This document shows, one piece after another, positions 35,836 to 44,118 of a DNA stretch of 64,000 bases (its first letter is position 1; each line of letters opens with the position of its first letter). Source of the stretch: Bog-473 sp963755495. Lineage in GTDB: Bacteria; Actinomycetota; Acidimicrobiia; Acidimicrobiales; RAAP-2. Below the pieces are notes generated by a model. That model was not told where the DNA came from. It was given only the letters and a program-made list of their open reading frames with translations, and made no database searches. The DNA lies in NCBI GenBank assembly GCA_963755495.1, contig CAVWJS010000006.1, forward strand, positions 1,364,001 through 1,428,000, in the 5' to 3' direction. Made by a program: the position numbers and the translations under genes.

Positions 35836-36955
35836 TCACTCACTTGCCGAAATCACGCTCACGAGTGCATCGAGCGAGGCAGCCGAATGACCCTCGACGA
35901 ACTGATCCACATGGGGAAGCGCAGCTGCCATCCCCCGGGCCAGCGGTTCGTATCCCTCCGACGCCTTCAGCGGGTTGACCCATATCGTCCGATAGGCCGC
36001 TCGATGGAGGCGAGCCATCTCCCCGGCCAGGAGTGTCGGGTCGCCCCGGTCCAGACCGTCGGACAGGATCACGACAATCGCACCTCGGGCCAGGCCGGGC
36101 ATCCCAAAACGATCATTGAAGGTGCCGATTCCTTCTCCGAGTCGAGTTCCCCCGGACCAGTCCAACACCCTCTCGATCGCCTGGCGCAAGGCGGCATCGG
36201 GGTCTCGCGACGACAATTGACGAGTCAGACGCGTGAGCCGGGTCCCGATCGCGAAGGCCTCGACCCGAGCCTGGCCGGCCACGGCGACGTGGAGAAAGCG
36301 CAGCAAGGCACGGGCGTACGGCTCCATTGATCCGCTCACATCGCACAAGAGCACGACCCGGCGCGGGCGCGATGAAGGTTCCTGGTGCATGAGCCGCACG
36401 ACCTCGCCACCTGATCGCAGGGTCCGCCGCATGGTCGCCCTGGTGTCGTGTCGCCCACGGTCGCGCCGCGATCGACGCATTCTCCGGGAGTGCTGCGTCG
36501 CTTTCACGCGTGGTCTCGCGGAGGAGGCGTGTGATCTCCTCGATCTCCTCGGGAGTGCATGCCGCGAAATCCTTGCGCCGGAGCTGGTCGACGTCGCTGT
36601 AGCTGACCCAGGCCAGACGTCGAGGAGACTCGGCGTCACTCGATGGTGCATCGCTGTCGTTGGTACCCTCCTCGAACGAGCGCTCGGGTGACGGCAGCGG
36701 GAATTCCGATGACGAGGGTCTGCCCCACCAGTACGTGTCGAAGATCCGGTCATAGGTTTCGACGTCCTCATGCCGGTGAATGAGGACGGCTCTCCCCGCC
36801 CAGTACACCCTGTCATGACGGTCGATCCCCAAGGCGTCAATGGCCCGAACGAAGTGAACCACGCTGTCCACGGGAACGGCCACGCCGGCCTGGCGAAGAC
36901 TTCGGGCGAATCCCACCAAGAGACTGATCGTCGAAGCATCTCGACGGTCAGCCAC
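35836..36955 (-). pseudogene. coxE: CoxE-like vWA protein, frameshifted
   Basis: The GTG at 36955 overlaps the stop of coxD and opens a frame reading VADRRDASTISLLVGFARSLRQAGVAVPVDSVVHFVRAIDALG through to ALPENAS. Around 36470-36500 it changes frame to SRRMRRSRRDRGRHDTRATMRRTLRSGGEVV. The vWA domain then continues with the metal-site motif LLCDVSGSMEPYARAL and ends FVEGHSAASLDALVSVISASE at 35836. Joined, the protein would be about 373 residues, normal for CoxE, which with the CoxD ATPase inserts or matures the Mo-Cu or related centre. One indel would explain it; error or mutation cannot be told apart here. Confidence 0.75.
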
Positions 36956-37907
36956 CTCGCGTGGCCTCTTCGACCAAAGTGGCCAGATCTGCACCTGAGA
37001 CCCGCTCAATGTCCTCGCGATATTTGAGAATGCTCCCGAGGGTGCGCGCCACCGCCGTCTCGTCCAATTGGCTATGACCGAGGGCGGCCAGGGCCTGGGC
37101 CCAGTCGATGGTCTCGGCCACACCGGGCGCCTTGTACAAACCCATTCCTCGAACCACCTGCACTGCGGCAGTGACCTGGCGAGCCAACCGCTCGCCGGCC
37201 TCGGGAGCCTTGAGACGGACAATCGCCACCTCGCGCTCGAAGCCCGGATGTTCGACCCAGTGGTAGAGACAGCGCCGCTTGAGGGCATCGTGCACGTCAC
37301 GGGTGCGATTCGAGGTCAGCACCACGAGTGGCGGCTCATCGGCTCGAAACGTCCCGAGCTCTGGCACGGTCACCGAGTAATCGGAGAGGACCTCGAGCAG
37401 GAAGGCCTCGAATTCATCGTCGGCCCGGTCGACTTCGTCAATGATCAGCACCGGAGGGGCGATGCGCTCCCCTGAAGGCGCGATGGCACGTAGGAGGGGG
37501 CGGCGGACCAAGTACCGCTCGGAGAACAGCTCGTCCTCCACGGTGCGCACGTCTTCCGGCCGGCCGCCGCTCGTATCCCGGAGTTCGGCGGCCCGGAGAT
37601 GGAGCAGCTGCCGGGCAAAATCCCATTCATAGACGGCCTGACTGACGTCAATTCCCTCGTAGCACTGGAGGCGAACCAGTTCCCCGCCGGTCCATCTGGA
37701 CAATGCGTGCGCAACCTCGGTCTTACCGCCGCCGGGCTCGCCTTCGAGGAAAAGTGGGCGGTGGAGCACCATGGCCAAGAAGATCGCCGTCGCCAGACCG
37801 TCATCGGCCAGGTACCCGTGACCCTCGAGGGCGCGCCGCACATCGTCGGGCGACGTGGGAGGCGCAAAGGAGGAGGAGGCACCGGGTGTCCCGGGAAGTT
37901 CACTCAC
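36948..37907 (-). CDS. coxD: CoxD-like MoxR AAA+ ATPase
   Basis: A 319-residue MoxR-family ATPase with Walker A GEPGGGKTE (about 51-59), Walker B VLIIDEVDRAD and sensor VVLTSNRTRDVHDALKRRCLYH. CoxD proteins act as chaperones that help assemble the active-site cluster of CO dehydrogenase with the vWA partner CoxE. GTG 37907 (VSELPGTPGAS) is chosen as the first start after coxL; the open frame reaches back to 38222 only through coxL sequence. It overlaps coxE by 8 bp. Confidence 0.88.
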   Translation of the reverse strand: MSELPGTPGASSSFAPPTSPDDVRRALEGHGYLADDGLATAIFLAMVLHRPLFLEGEPGGGKTEVAHALSRWTGGELVRLQCYEGIDVSQAVYEWDFARQLLHLRAAELRDTSGGRPEDVRTVEDELFSERYLVRRPLLRAIAPSGERIAPPVLIIDEVDRADDEFEAFLLEVLSDYSVTVPELGTFRADEPPLVVLTSNRTRDVHDALKRRCLYHWVEHPGFEREVAIVRLKAPEAGERLARQVTAAVQVVRGMGLYKAPGVAETIDWAQALAALGHSQLDETAVARTLGSILKYREDIERVSGADLATLVEEATRGG

Positions 37908-37950
37908 CGTCTTGGGCCTCTCCGCACACAGCTGAGGAAGACGCTGGTCG

Positions 37951-40338
37951 TCAAAGATTGACGCTCTCGGCCCCGCGCTCGAGTTCTTCGTCCGCGGTAT
38001 TTTCTCTGGGAAATGCTGCCATCTCGCTCGGCGGCTCCCGCCATGGATCGGGCAAGGTGCCCGCCCGTGCATCGCTGATCGCCCGCCAGACACGCTCGGG
38101 GGTGCACGGCATATCGATATGGCGTACGCCCAGATGACTGACCGCGTCAACCACTGCATTCTGCACGGCGGGAGTGGACCCCACCGTGGCGGACTCGCCG
38201 ATCCCTTTCGCTCCAAGCTCATTGGTCGGCGAGGGGGTTTCGGTGTGTGCCGTCACGAACGAGGGCAGCTCCGCCGCACTGGGGATGCCGTACTCCGCCA
38301 AGGTGGACGTGATCGGATTGCCGTCTGCGTCGTAGAGGACCTGCTCCCACAACGCTTCCGCGATGCCCGACGCCAGCCCTCCGTGCACCTGGCCATCAAC
38401 GAGAAGCGGATTTACGATCACGCCACAGTCGTCGACGGCAAAGTGCCGCACCGGCACGACACGTCCGGTCTCGGTATCGACTTCTACGACGGACACATGG
38501 GCGCCGAAGGGAAAGGTCGAACCTGCCTTCTCCGTGTCGTGTTGTACCAGGAGCGGCTCACCTCGCTCCGAGGCCACGCGGGCCACTTCGGCCCATTCGA
38601 GGGCTTTGCTCGGAACACCCGCCACGCCCAACCGGCCGTCACCAATCACGACGATGTCTTCAGGTGCCGTTTCGAGCATTTCGGCCACGAGCTCCTTGGC
38701 TCGTTCGATGACCAACTTCGATGTCTGAAGCACAGCCGTCCCGCCGAGCTGGACCGACCGAGAGCCACCGGTCCCGCCGCCACGGGCGACGAGCGCGGTG
38801 TCCGACTGCACGTAGCGGATGCGCTCGATCGGCACGCCGAACTGATCGGCCGCGATTTGCGAGAACGCCGTGGCATGACCCTGACCGTGGGCGGAGGTGC
38901 CGGCCTTCACCGTGATCATCCCGTCATCATGTACCTCGACTTCGGCGAACTCTCCCCCGCCCCCCGTCACTTCGACATAGACCGAGACTCCGATCCCGAG
39001 CTGGAGGCGATCGCCGGTCTGGCGCCTTCTGGCCTGCTCGCTTCGGAGAGCCTTGTAGTCGGAGATGCGCAACGCCTCGTTCAGTGCGGTCTCATAGTCG
39101 CCACTGTCGTAGGCCGCGCCCATGACCGTGGTCAGCGGGAACTCGTCGGGTTGGATGAAATTCTTGCGGCGTATCTCAACGGGGTCGATTCCGAGCTCAT
39201 CGGCCGCCATGTCGACGATGCGCTCAAGGAAGGCGGCCGCCTCCGGACGACCCGCCCCCCGGTACGCACCCATAGGGGTGGTGTTCGTGGCGACGACCGC
39301 CACATCGAAGGCGATCTGGGGGATGTGGTAAACGCCCTGGGCCATGACCTTGGTCTGGCCCAGCACGAGAACCCCGCCGAACCCTGCGTACCCTCCGGCA
39401 TCCCCGATCATCCGGCAGCGCATCCCCACGAAGGTGCCATCGTTCTTGAGGCCCAACTCCACGTACTGCACCTGGCCACGACCGTGCGGCAGACCCACCA
39501 TGTTCTCCGAGCGTGTCTCGACCCACTTCAGCGGTCGCCGGAGCTCAAGCGCAAGCTTGGCCGCCACTACGCCCTCTGCCGACAGATGCTTGGCACCGAA
39601 CGAACCACCAACGTTCGGAGCGATCACCCGCATCCGATCCGGGTCCATGCCCAACAGCCCGGCTAGGACGCCTCGAATCATGTGGGGCATCTGGCAGGCG
39701 AGATGCACGGTGAGGTCAAAATCGGTGCCGGTCGGATCGACGGCGATGGCGCTTCCTTCCATGGGCACCACGGCCACCCGTTGGTTCTCGAAGCGACCAC
39801 GGACGACGACGTCGGCACCCGCGAGTGGATCCTCGCTACCACCACCGCGCAACCCGATGATGACATTGCTGCCAATTGACTCGAACTGCACCGGCGAATC
39901 CGGCGCCAGTGCATCCTCCATCGCAACGACGGCCCCGAGTGGCTCGTAATCGATCTCCACCAACTCAGCGGCATCCATCGCCAAGGCTCGCGACTCGGCG
40001 ACCACGACAACCACAGGATCGCCGACAAAGTTCACGGTTCCCTTCGCGAGCGAGGGTCGGATCGCCAAAGGGTGTAGCAGCATCAAGGCCGGTGCGTCCG
40101 GAAAATCGAAGTCATCTGCGCTGAAGACGCCCATCACTCCCGGCATTTCTCGTGCTGCCTTGACGTCAATCGACCGGATCGTGGCGTGAGCGATCGGTGA
40201 TCGCACGAAGTGCAGCGTGAGCATGCCGTCTATCTTCAAATTGTCGACGAAGGTACCAGCCCCCCGCAGTAGGTCGGGGTCTTCCACTCGCCGCACCGGC
40301 TTGCCGGAGAATGTCCCGGCTCCGAGAGTGGTGGTCAT
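37951..40338 (-). CDS. coxL: Molybdopterin large subunit, form II CO dehydrogenase-like
   Basis: A 795-residue large subunit of the xanthine oxidase family. The active-site loop reads GAYRGAGRPEAA (about 357-368). That is the form II (AYRGAGR) type, not the AYxCSFR loop of proven form I CO dehydrogenases, so CO oxidation is not assured; aldehyde or aromatic substrates are possible. Other family sites are PNVGGSFGAK (about 241) and GAKGIGESA with the catalytic Glu near 740. It assembles with the FAD and FeS subunits into a heterohexamer in the cytoplasm. Overlaps coxM by 4 bp. Intact. Confidence 0.9.
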   Translation of the reverse strand: MTTTLGAGTFSGKPVRRVEDPDLLRGAGTFVDNLKIDGMLTLHFVRSPIAHATIRSIDVKAAREMPGVMGVFSADDFDFPDAPALMLLHPLAIRPSLAKGTVNFVGDPVVVVVAESRALAMDAAELVEIDYEPLGAVVAMEDALAPDSPVQFESIGSNVIIGLRGGGSEDPLAGADVVVRGRFENQRVAVVPMEGSAIAVDPTGTDFDLTVHLACQMPHMIRGVLAGLLGMDPDRMRVIAPNVGGSFGAKHLSAEGVVAAKLALELRRPLKWVETRSENMVGLPHGRGQVQYVELGLKNDGTFVGMRCRMIGDAGGYAGFGGVLVLGQTKVMAQGVYHIPQIAFDVAVVATNTTPMGAYRGAGRPEAAAFLERIVDMAADELGIDPVEIRRKNFIQPDEFPLTTVMGAAYDSGDYETALNEALRISDYKALRSEQARRRQTGDRLQLGIGVSVYVEVTGGGGEFAEVEVHDDGMITVKAGTSAHGQGHATAFSQIAADQFGVPIERIRYVQSDTALVARGGGTGGSRSVQLGGTAVLQTSKLVIERAKELVAEMLETAPEDIVVIGDGRLGVAGVPSKALEWAEVARVASERGEPLLVQHDTEKAGSTFPFGAHVSVVEVDTETGRVVPVRHFAVDDCGVIVNPLLVDGQVHGGLASGIAEALWEQVLYDADGNPITSTLAEYGIPSAAELPSFVTAHTETPSPTNELGAKGIGESATVGSTPAVQNAVVDAVSHLGVRHIDMPCTPERVWRAISDARAGTLPDPWREPPSEMAAFPRENTADEELERGAESVNL

Positions 40339-41156
40339 GAGGTGGCCTCCTCAAGTGCTCGGCGGACGAGGACGGTCGCGAGGTGGCGGCGGTACTCCGA
40401 GGAGGCGTTGACGTCACTCGGAGGATCCGTGGCGTGGTCGGCAGCAGCAGCCGCATCGACGGCCGAGGCCCCCGCACGTACAGCCTCTTCAACCGCCGCC
40501 GCCCGCAAAGGCGTAGACCCCATGTTGATGAGAGCAACGCCGGTGGTGCCGTTGACCACGGCGGCCACGCCGACAATGGCCCAGTCCTGCGCCCGGCGGT
40601 TGAACTTCTGGAACGACCATCCGGCGCCGGCCACTTTCGGTACCCGAATCTCGACCAGAATCTCGTCGACGCTCAGCGCAGTCTCCAGGAATCCTTGGAA
40701 GAAGTCGACGGCGGCAATTTCCCTTCTGCCGTTGGGCCCCTGGGCGACCAGCGTGCCCCCTAGGGCCAGGACGGCGGCGGGAAGATCCGAGGCCGGATCA
40801 CCGTGGGCCAGCGTGCCCCCAAGGGTGCCCCGGTGACGCACTTGGGGATCGCCCACCTGGTGGGCGGTGTACGCAAGCAAGGGAACCTGCGCCTTCAGCA
40901 ATGCCGACGTCTCGAGGTCGTGGTGGCGCGCCAGGGCACCGATGGCGATCTCATCACCACGCTCCTCAATGTAGGACAACCCTGGAACTCTCCCGATGTC
41001 GATGAGCACCGTCGGGATGGCCAGGCGCAACTTCATCAGCGGCAGCAGTGAGTGGCCGCCGGCGATCAGCTTGGCCTCGTCTCCGTGCTCAACAAGAAGG
41101 GCGATTGCCTCTTCGGCTGAACCCGCCCGGGCGTAGTCGAACGCGGCCGGGATCAC
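40335..41156 (-). CDS. coxM: FAD-binding medium subunit, CoxM/CutM type
   Basis: A 273-residue flavoprotein subunit. The family's two FAD loops are visible: LIAGGHSLLPLMKLRL (about 31-46) and the TLGGTLAHGDPASDLPAAVLALG segment (about 113). It passes electrons from the FeS subunit to the acceptor. It lies between coxS and coxL with 4-bp overlaps on both sides, so all three are translated together. Confidence 0.9.
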   Translation of the reverse strand: MIPAAFDYARAGSAEEAIALLVEHGDEAKLIAGGHSLLPLMKLRLAIPTVLIDIGRVPGLSYIEERGDEIAIGALARHHDLETSALLKAQVPLLAYTAHQVGDPQVRHRGTLGGTLAHGDPASDLPAAVLALGGTLVAQGPNGRREIAAVDFFQGFLETALSVDEILVEIRVPKVAGAGWSFQKFNRRAQDWAIVGVAAVVNGTTGVALINMGSTPLRAAAVEEAVRAGASAVDAAAAADHATDPPSDVNASSEYRRHLATVLVRRALEEATS

Positions 41157-41641
41157 GCGCTGGACTCGGTCAGCGCGCCAGGATCACCCGCACATGCGAG
41201 GACCGCTTTCACGATGTTGTGGTAGCCGGTACATCGGCAGAGGTTTCCTTCAAGCCCTTCGCGCACTCCCGCCTCATCGAGCTGGTCCTCTTCGGCCAGG
41301 AGCGAGACGGCCGCCATCACCATCCCCGGAGTGCAATAGCCGCACTGCAACGCGTGATTTTCTCGAAACGCCTCCTGCACCGGGTGAAACGTGCCGTCGG
41401 AACCGCCGAGGCCCTCGATGGTCACGACCGCGGCCCCGTCGGCCTGGGCCGCGAGCAGTGTGCACGATTTGACCGACTCACCATCGAGCAACACTGTGCA
41501 CGCTCCGCACGAGCTGGTGTCGCACCCTATATTGGTACCGGTGAGACCGAGCGTCTCCCGGAGGTACTGCACAAGAAGGAGCCTCGGCTCGACCTCGTGC
41601 TGGCGGCTGACACCGTTCACCTCGACAGAAATCAGGACCAT
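41153..41641 (-). CDS. coxS: 2Fe-2S small subunit, CoxS/CutS type
   Basis: A 162-residue iron-sulfur subunit with two [2Fe-2S] sites: plant-type Cys40, 45, 48 and 60 (GCDTSSCGACTVLLDGESVKSC) and the C-terminal Cys100, 103, 135 and 137 (QCGYCTPGM ... CRCTGYHNI). First gene of the minus-strand cox operon; the 159-bp gap to the divergent moaB-like gene should hold both promoters. Confidence 0.92.
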   Translation of the reverse strand: MVLISVEVNGVSRQHEVEPRLLLVQYLRETLGLTGTNIGCDTSSCGACTVLLDGESVKSCTLLAAQADGAAVVTIEGLGGSDGTFHPVQEAFRENHALQCGYCTPGMVMAAVSLLAEEDQLDEAGVREGLEGNLCRCTGYHNIVKAVLACAGDPGALTESSA

Positions 41642-41800
41642 GCGTGACCATCCTCCGCTTCAAGCCCACTCAAGATTCTCACCTTAGTGTGACGTGCCAA
41701 CGACAATCTCCTGCCTCGATGGCACTTGGCGAGCGATTCACGAGGCTGTCAGCAAAACGCGACATCTCGCGGCCACTCCACCAGGGGTAACGTCAGAGAG

Positions 41801-42268
41801 GTGACACTCGAAGCCAAGGTGCTGACGGTTTCGGAATCCGTAAGCCGCGGCACCCGCCAGGACCGCTCCGGAGAGGAGCTCGCCGTCGCCCTGGCGAGCC
41901 ACGGCTATCGAGTCATCGAGCGCCGGGTCGTTCCGGACGGGATCGGACCGGTCGCCACGGCCCTCATGGAACTTTCCGCGTCGTTCACCGGGCTACTCGT
42001 GACGACTGGTGGCACCGGATTCTCCCCCACGGACCTCACGCCGGAGGCCAGCCGCTCGGTCATCGAACGCGAGGCTCCCGGCCTGGCCGAGGCCATGCGC
42101 GCCGCCAGTCCTCTCGGGCGCCTTTCGCGTGGCCTCGCCGGTGCGGTGGGTCAGTGCCTCGTGCTCAACGTCCCCGGCTCACCCAAGGGAGCGATCGAGT
42201 CGTTGGAGGCGGTTGTCGACATCCTCCCCCATGCGCTCGAGTTGCTCGCCGGAGGCGCACCCCATTGA
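41801..42268 (+). CDS. Molybdopterin-binding MoaB/MogA-like protein
   Basis: A 155-residue protein of the MogA/MoaB family that adenylylates molybdopterin before metal insertion. Motifs are VSESVSRGTRQDRSGEELAVAL, VTTGGTGFSPTDLTPEA (the TGGTG loop) and LNVPGSPKGAIESL. The start is GTG at 41801 after AGAGAG; the frame runs further upstream without family sequence. It begins the plus-strand Moco operon. Confidence 0.88.
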   Translation: MTLEAKVLTVSESVSRGTRQDRSGEELAVALASHGYRVIERRVVPDGIGPVATALMELSASFTGLLVTTGGTGFSPTDLTPEASRSVIEREAPGLAEAMRAASPLGRLSRGLAGAVGQCLVLNVPGSPKGAIESLEAVVDILPHALELLAGGAPH

Positions 42269-42383
42269 GCTGGCGGTATCCGCCATCCGTCGTGGCGGCG
42301 TCTGCGCAGCCAGGCCCCAGGCAAAAGGCAAGAGGTGGCGGAATCCTTATTAGGGTGGAATGAAACCCTCGTCATCAGGGCGG

Positions 42384-42427
42384 AGGCCGCAGGGCCGCAG
42401 GGCCGAAGGGCCGAAGGGCCGAAGGGA
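42384..42427. repeat. 8-bp tandem repeat ending in the xdhC ribosome site
   Basis: Five near-perfect copies of an octamer, GGGCCGCA changing to GGGCCGAA, ending in GGGA. The last repeat supplies the GAAGGGA ribosome site 7 bp before the GTG at 42434. A change in copy number would not alter the reading frame but could alter spacing or structure at the site. Confidence 0.75.
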
Positions 42428-42433
42428 GCAGTT

Positions 42434-42745
42434 GTGAAGGACGTGCTCGACGACATCGAACAATGGCAAAACGCCGGCCACCGCGTTGCCTTGGCCCGGG
42501 TCGTGGCCGTGATCGGTTCAGGTCCGCGCGATCCGGGCGCCGCCATGGCGGTGAACGATCAAGGGGAGGTGGCCGGATCCGTTTCTGGTGGGTGCGTCGA
42601 GGGAGCCGTCGTGGCCGAGGCACTCGAGGTATTGGCGAATGGGAAGCCTCGGCTCTGCACCTTTGGGTACTCGGACGAAGAAGCGTTTTCCGTCGGGCTC
42701 ACCTGTGGAGGAACCGTTCGTATCTTTGTGGAGCCGCTGGACTAG
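42434..42745 (+). CDS. XdhC/CoxI N-terminal domain protein
   Basis: A 103-residue protein equal to the XdhC_CoxI N-terminal domain only: VALARVVAVIGSGPRDPGAAMAVNDQGEVAGSVSGGCVEGAVVAEA, then TCGGTVRIFVEPLD. XdhC proteins bind and sulfurate Moco for xanthine-oxidase-family enzymes such as the divergent Cox enzyme. The Rossmann half is encoded by the next gene, which overlaps its stop by one base. GTG start with GAAGGGA upstream. Confidence 0.85.
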   Translation: MKDVLDDIEQWQNAGHRVALARVVAVIGSGPRDPGAAMAVNDQGEVAGSVSGGCVEGAVVAEALEVLANGKPRLCTFGYSDEEAFSVGLTCGGTVRIFVEPLD

Positions 42746-43572
42746 TGGAGGGGCTGTTCGCCGTGGTGCGCGACTGCCTGCGTGGAGAGGAGCCGGTGGC
42801 GTTGGCCACCGTCATTGATCTCACTCCCGGCGCAGATGGGGGCGCCGAGGTCCTCCCTGCTCTCGGCGCCAAGCTGGTCGTGCGCCTCGAATCCGAGGCG
42901 ACGGGCTCGCTGGGCGAATTGGGCCTCGACGTCGCCGTCGGCCGCGACACCCGGGGAGCGCTTCTGAGCGGTCACAGCGTGGCCCGCCACTACGGTCCTC
43001 GCGGCGAGGCTGGGCGCGCCGACGTCACGGTGTTCATCGAGGTATTCGCGCCGCCGCCCCGCCTGCTGATTTTTGGCGCCGTCGACTTCACCGCCGCGCT
43101 GGTACGCGTGGCCAAAGTCCTCGGTTTCCACGTCACGGTCTGCGACGCGCGGCCGGTGTTCGCGACGTCCGCCCGCTTCCCCGAGGCTGACGAGGTTGTG
43201 GCCGACTGGCCGCACCGCCATCTGACCAAAGTGGCCGACCGATTAGGACCGGGAGATGCCATATGCGTGCTGACCCACGATCACAAGTTCGATATCCCGG
43301 CGCTCATCGGCGCACTGAAGACCAAGGTCGGCTATATCGGCGCCATGGGCTCGCGGGGCACGCACAATGGCCGCGTCGAACGGCTGCGCGCCGAGGGCGT
43401 GGGGCCTGATGACATCCGACGGATCATGGCTCCCATCGGTATCGATATCGGCGCCCGCACGCCCGAAGAGACAGCCGTGTCCATCTGCGCCGAGATCATC
43501 TCCCTGCGCGCCGGGGTCAAGGCACACTCGCTCCGAGATGGTGCCGGTCCGATCCATAGGGTCGCCTCATGA
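42745..43572 (+). CDS. XdhC-family Moco sulfuration/insertion protein
   Basis: A 275-residue XdhC protein. Residues about 1-90 resemble a divergent XdhC_CoxI segment (GEEPVALATVIDLTPG), and 100-260 form the C-terminal Rossmann domain (PPPRLLIFGAVDFTAALVRVAKVLGFHVTVCDARPVF, VLTHDHKFDIPAL, YIGAMGSRGTHNGRVERL, PIGIDIGARTPEETAVSICAEII). The dinucleotide motif is FGAVDFTAAL, lacking the usual GxGxxG glycine pattern. It likely acts with the preceding short protein in loading the CoxL subunit. GTG start at 42745 overlaps the TAG of the previous gene. Confidence 0.85.
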   Translation: MEGLFAVVRDCLRGEEPVALATVIDLTPGADGGAEVLPALGAKLVVRLESEATGSLGELGLDVAVGRDTRGALLSGHSVARHYGPRGEAGRADVTVFIEVFAPPPRLLIFGAVDFTAALVRVAKVLGFHVTVCDARPVFATSARFPEADEVVADWPHRHLTKVADRLGPGDAICVLTHDHKFDIPALIGALKTKVGYIGAMGSRGTHNGRVERLRAEGVGPDDIRRIMAPIGIDIGARTPEETAVSICAEIISLRAGVKAHSLRDGAGPIHRVAS

Positions 43573-44093
43573 CGCAGTCTGAACTGCCGATGCCCACGAC
43601 CGACGACTGGATCGCCATCAGTGGAGGGCAACTCCCCGTCAACGACGCCTGGAGATGGGCCGGCGTTCCGCAATGTGGCGGCATCGTCACTTTTTGCGGC
43701 ACCGTGCGTGATCACTCCGATGGGCGGGCCGACGTGACATCGCTGGAGTACGAGGCCTACGAAGAGCACGTGGTACCACGGCTCACGGATGTCGCAAATG
43801 CAGCCCGGGCCCAGTGGCCTGAAGTCGGCCGCCTGGCCCTGCTCCATCGAGTGGGACGGCTCGAAGTAGGAGAAGTGGCGGTCGTCGTGGCGGTATCGAC
43901 TCCGCATCGAGCGGAGGCGTTCGCAGCCGCACAGTTCTGCATTGACACCCTCAAGCACACCGTCCCGATCTGGAAGCGGGAGACTTGGGAGGGCGGCTCC
44001 GACTGGACCGTGTGCTCCCTGGAGGACGCCGGACCCCATGCCGGTCGCTCGTCGTTGCTGACAACGAACACGCCCGGAGGAACCGGCGAGTGA
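43569..44093 (+). CDS. moaE: Molybdopterin synthase catalytic subunit MoaE
   Basis: A 174-residue MoaE. Motifs: GGIVTFCGTVRDHSDGRADVTSLEYEAYEE, LLHRVGRLEVGEVAVVVAVSTPHRAEAFAAAQFCIDTLKHTVPIWKRETWEGGSDW with the catalytic lysine in the KHTVPIWK stretch. It converts cyclic pyranopterin monophosphate to molybdopterin with MoaD (46475). ATGA overlap with the preceding xdhC. The N-terminal 25 residues and the Ser/Thr-rich tail are not conserved. Confidence 0.92.
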   Translation: MTQSELPMPTTDDWIAISGGQLPVNDAWRWAGVPQCGGIVTFCGTVRDHSDGRADVTSLEYEAYEEHVVPRLTDVANAARAQWPEVGRLALLHRVGRLEVGEVAVVVAVSTPHRAEAFAAAQFCIDTLKHTVPIWKRETWEGGSDWTVCSLEDAGPHAGRSSLLTTNTPGGTGE

Positions 44094-44118
44094 ACCCCAC
44101 GTCTGCCGGTAGGCGATC

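Noticed and set aside
36113..37300. 395-codon minus frame treated as a single gene
   Set aside because: Its middle is the true coxE N-terminal half; the upstream part is a shadow of coxD and the downstream part is out-of-frame coxE. Annotated instead as one frameshifted coxE.
38119..39666. 515-codon open frame on the plus strand
   Set aside because: Antisense to coxL, which has all family motifs; the frame's His/Arg-rich sequence is a typical shadow.
42384..42427. CRISPR-like array
   Set aside because: The units are 8 bp without spacers; a simple tandem repeat. No CRISPR repeats or cas genes were seen in the window.
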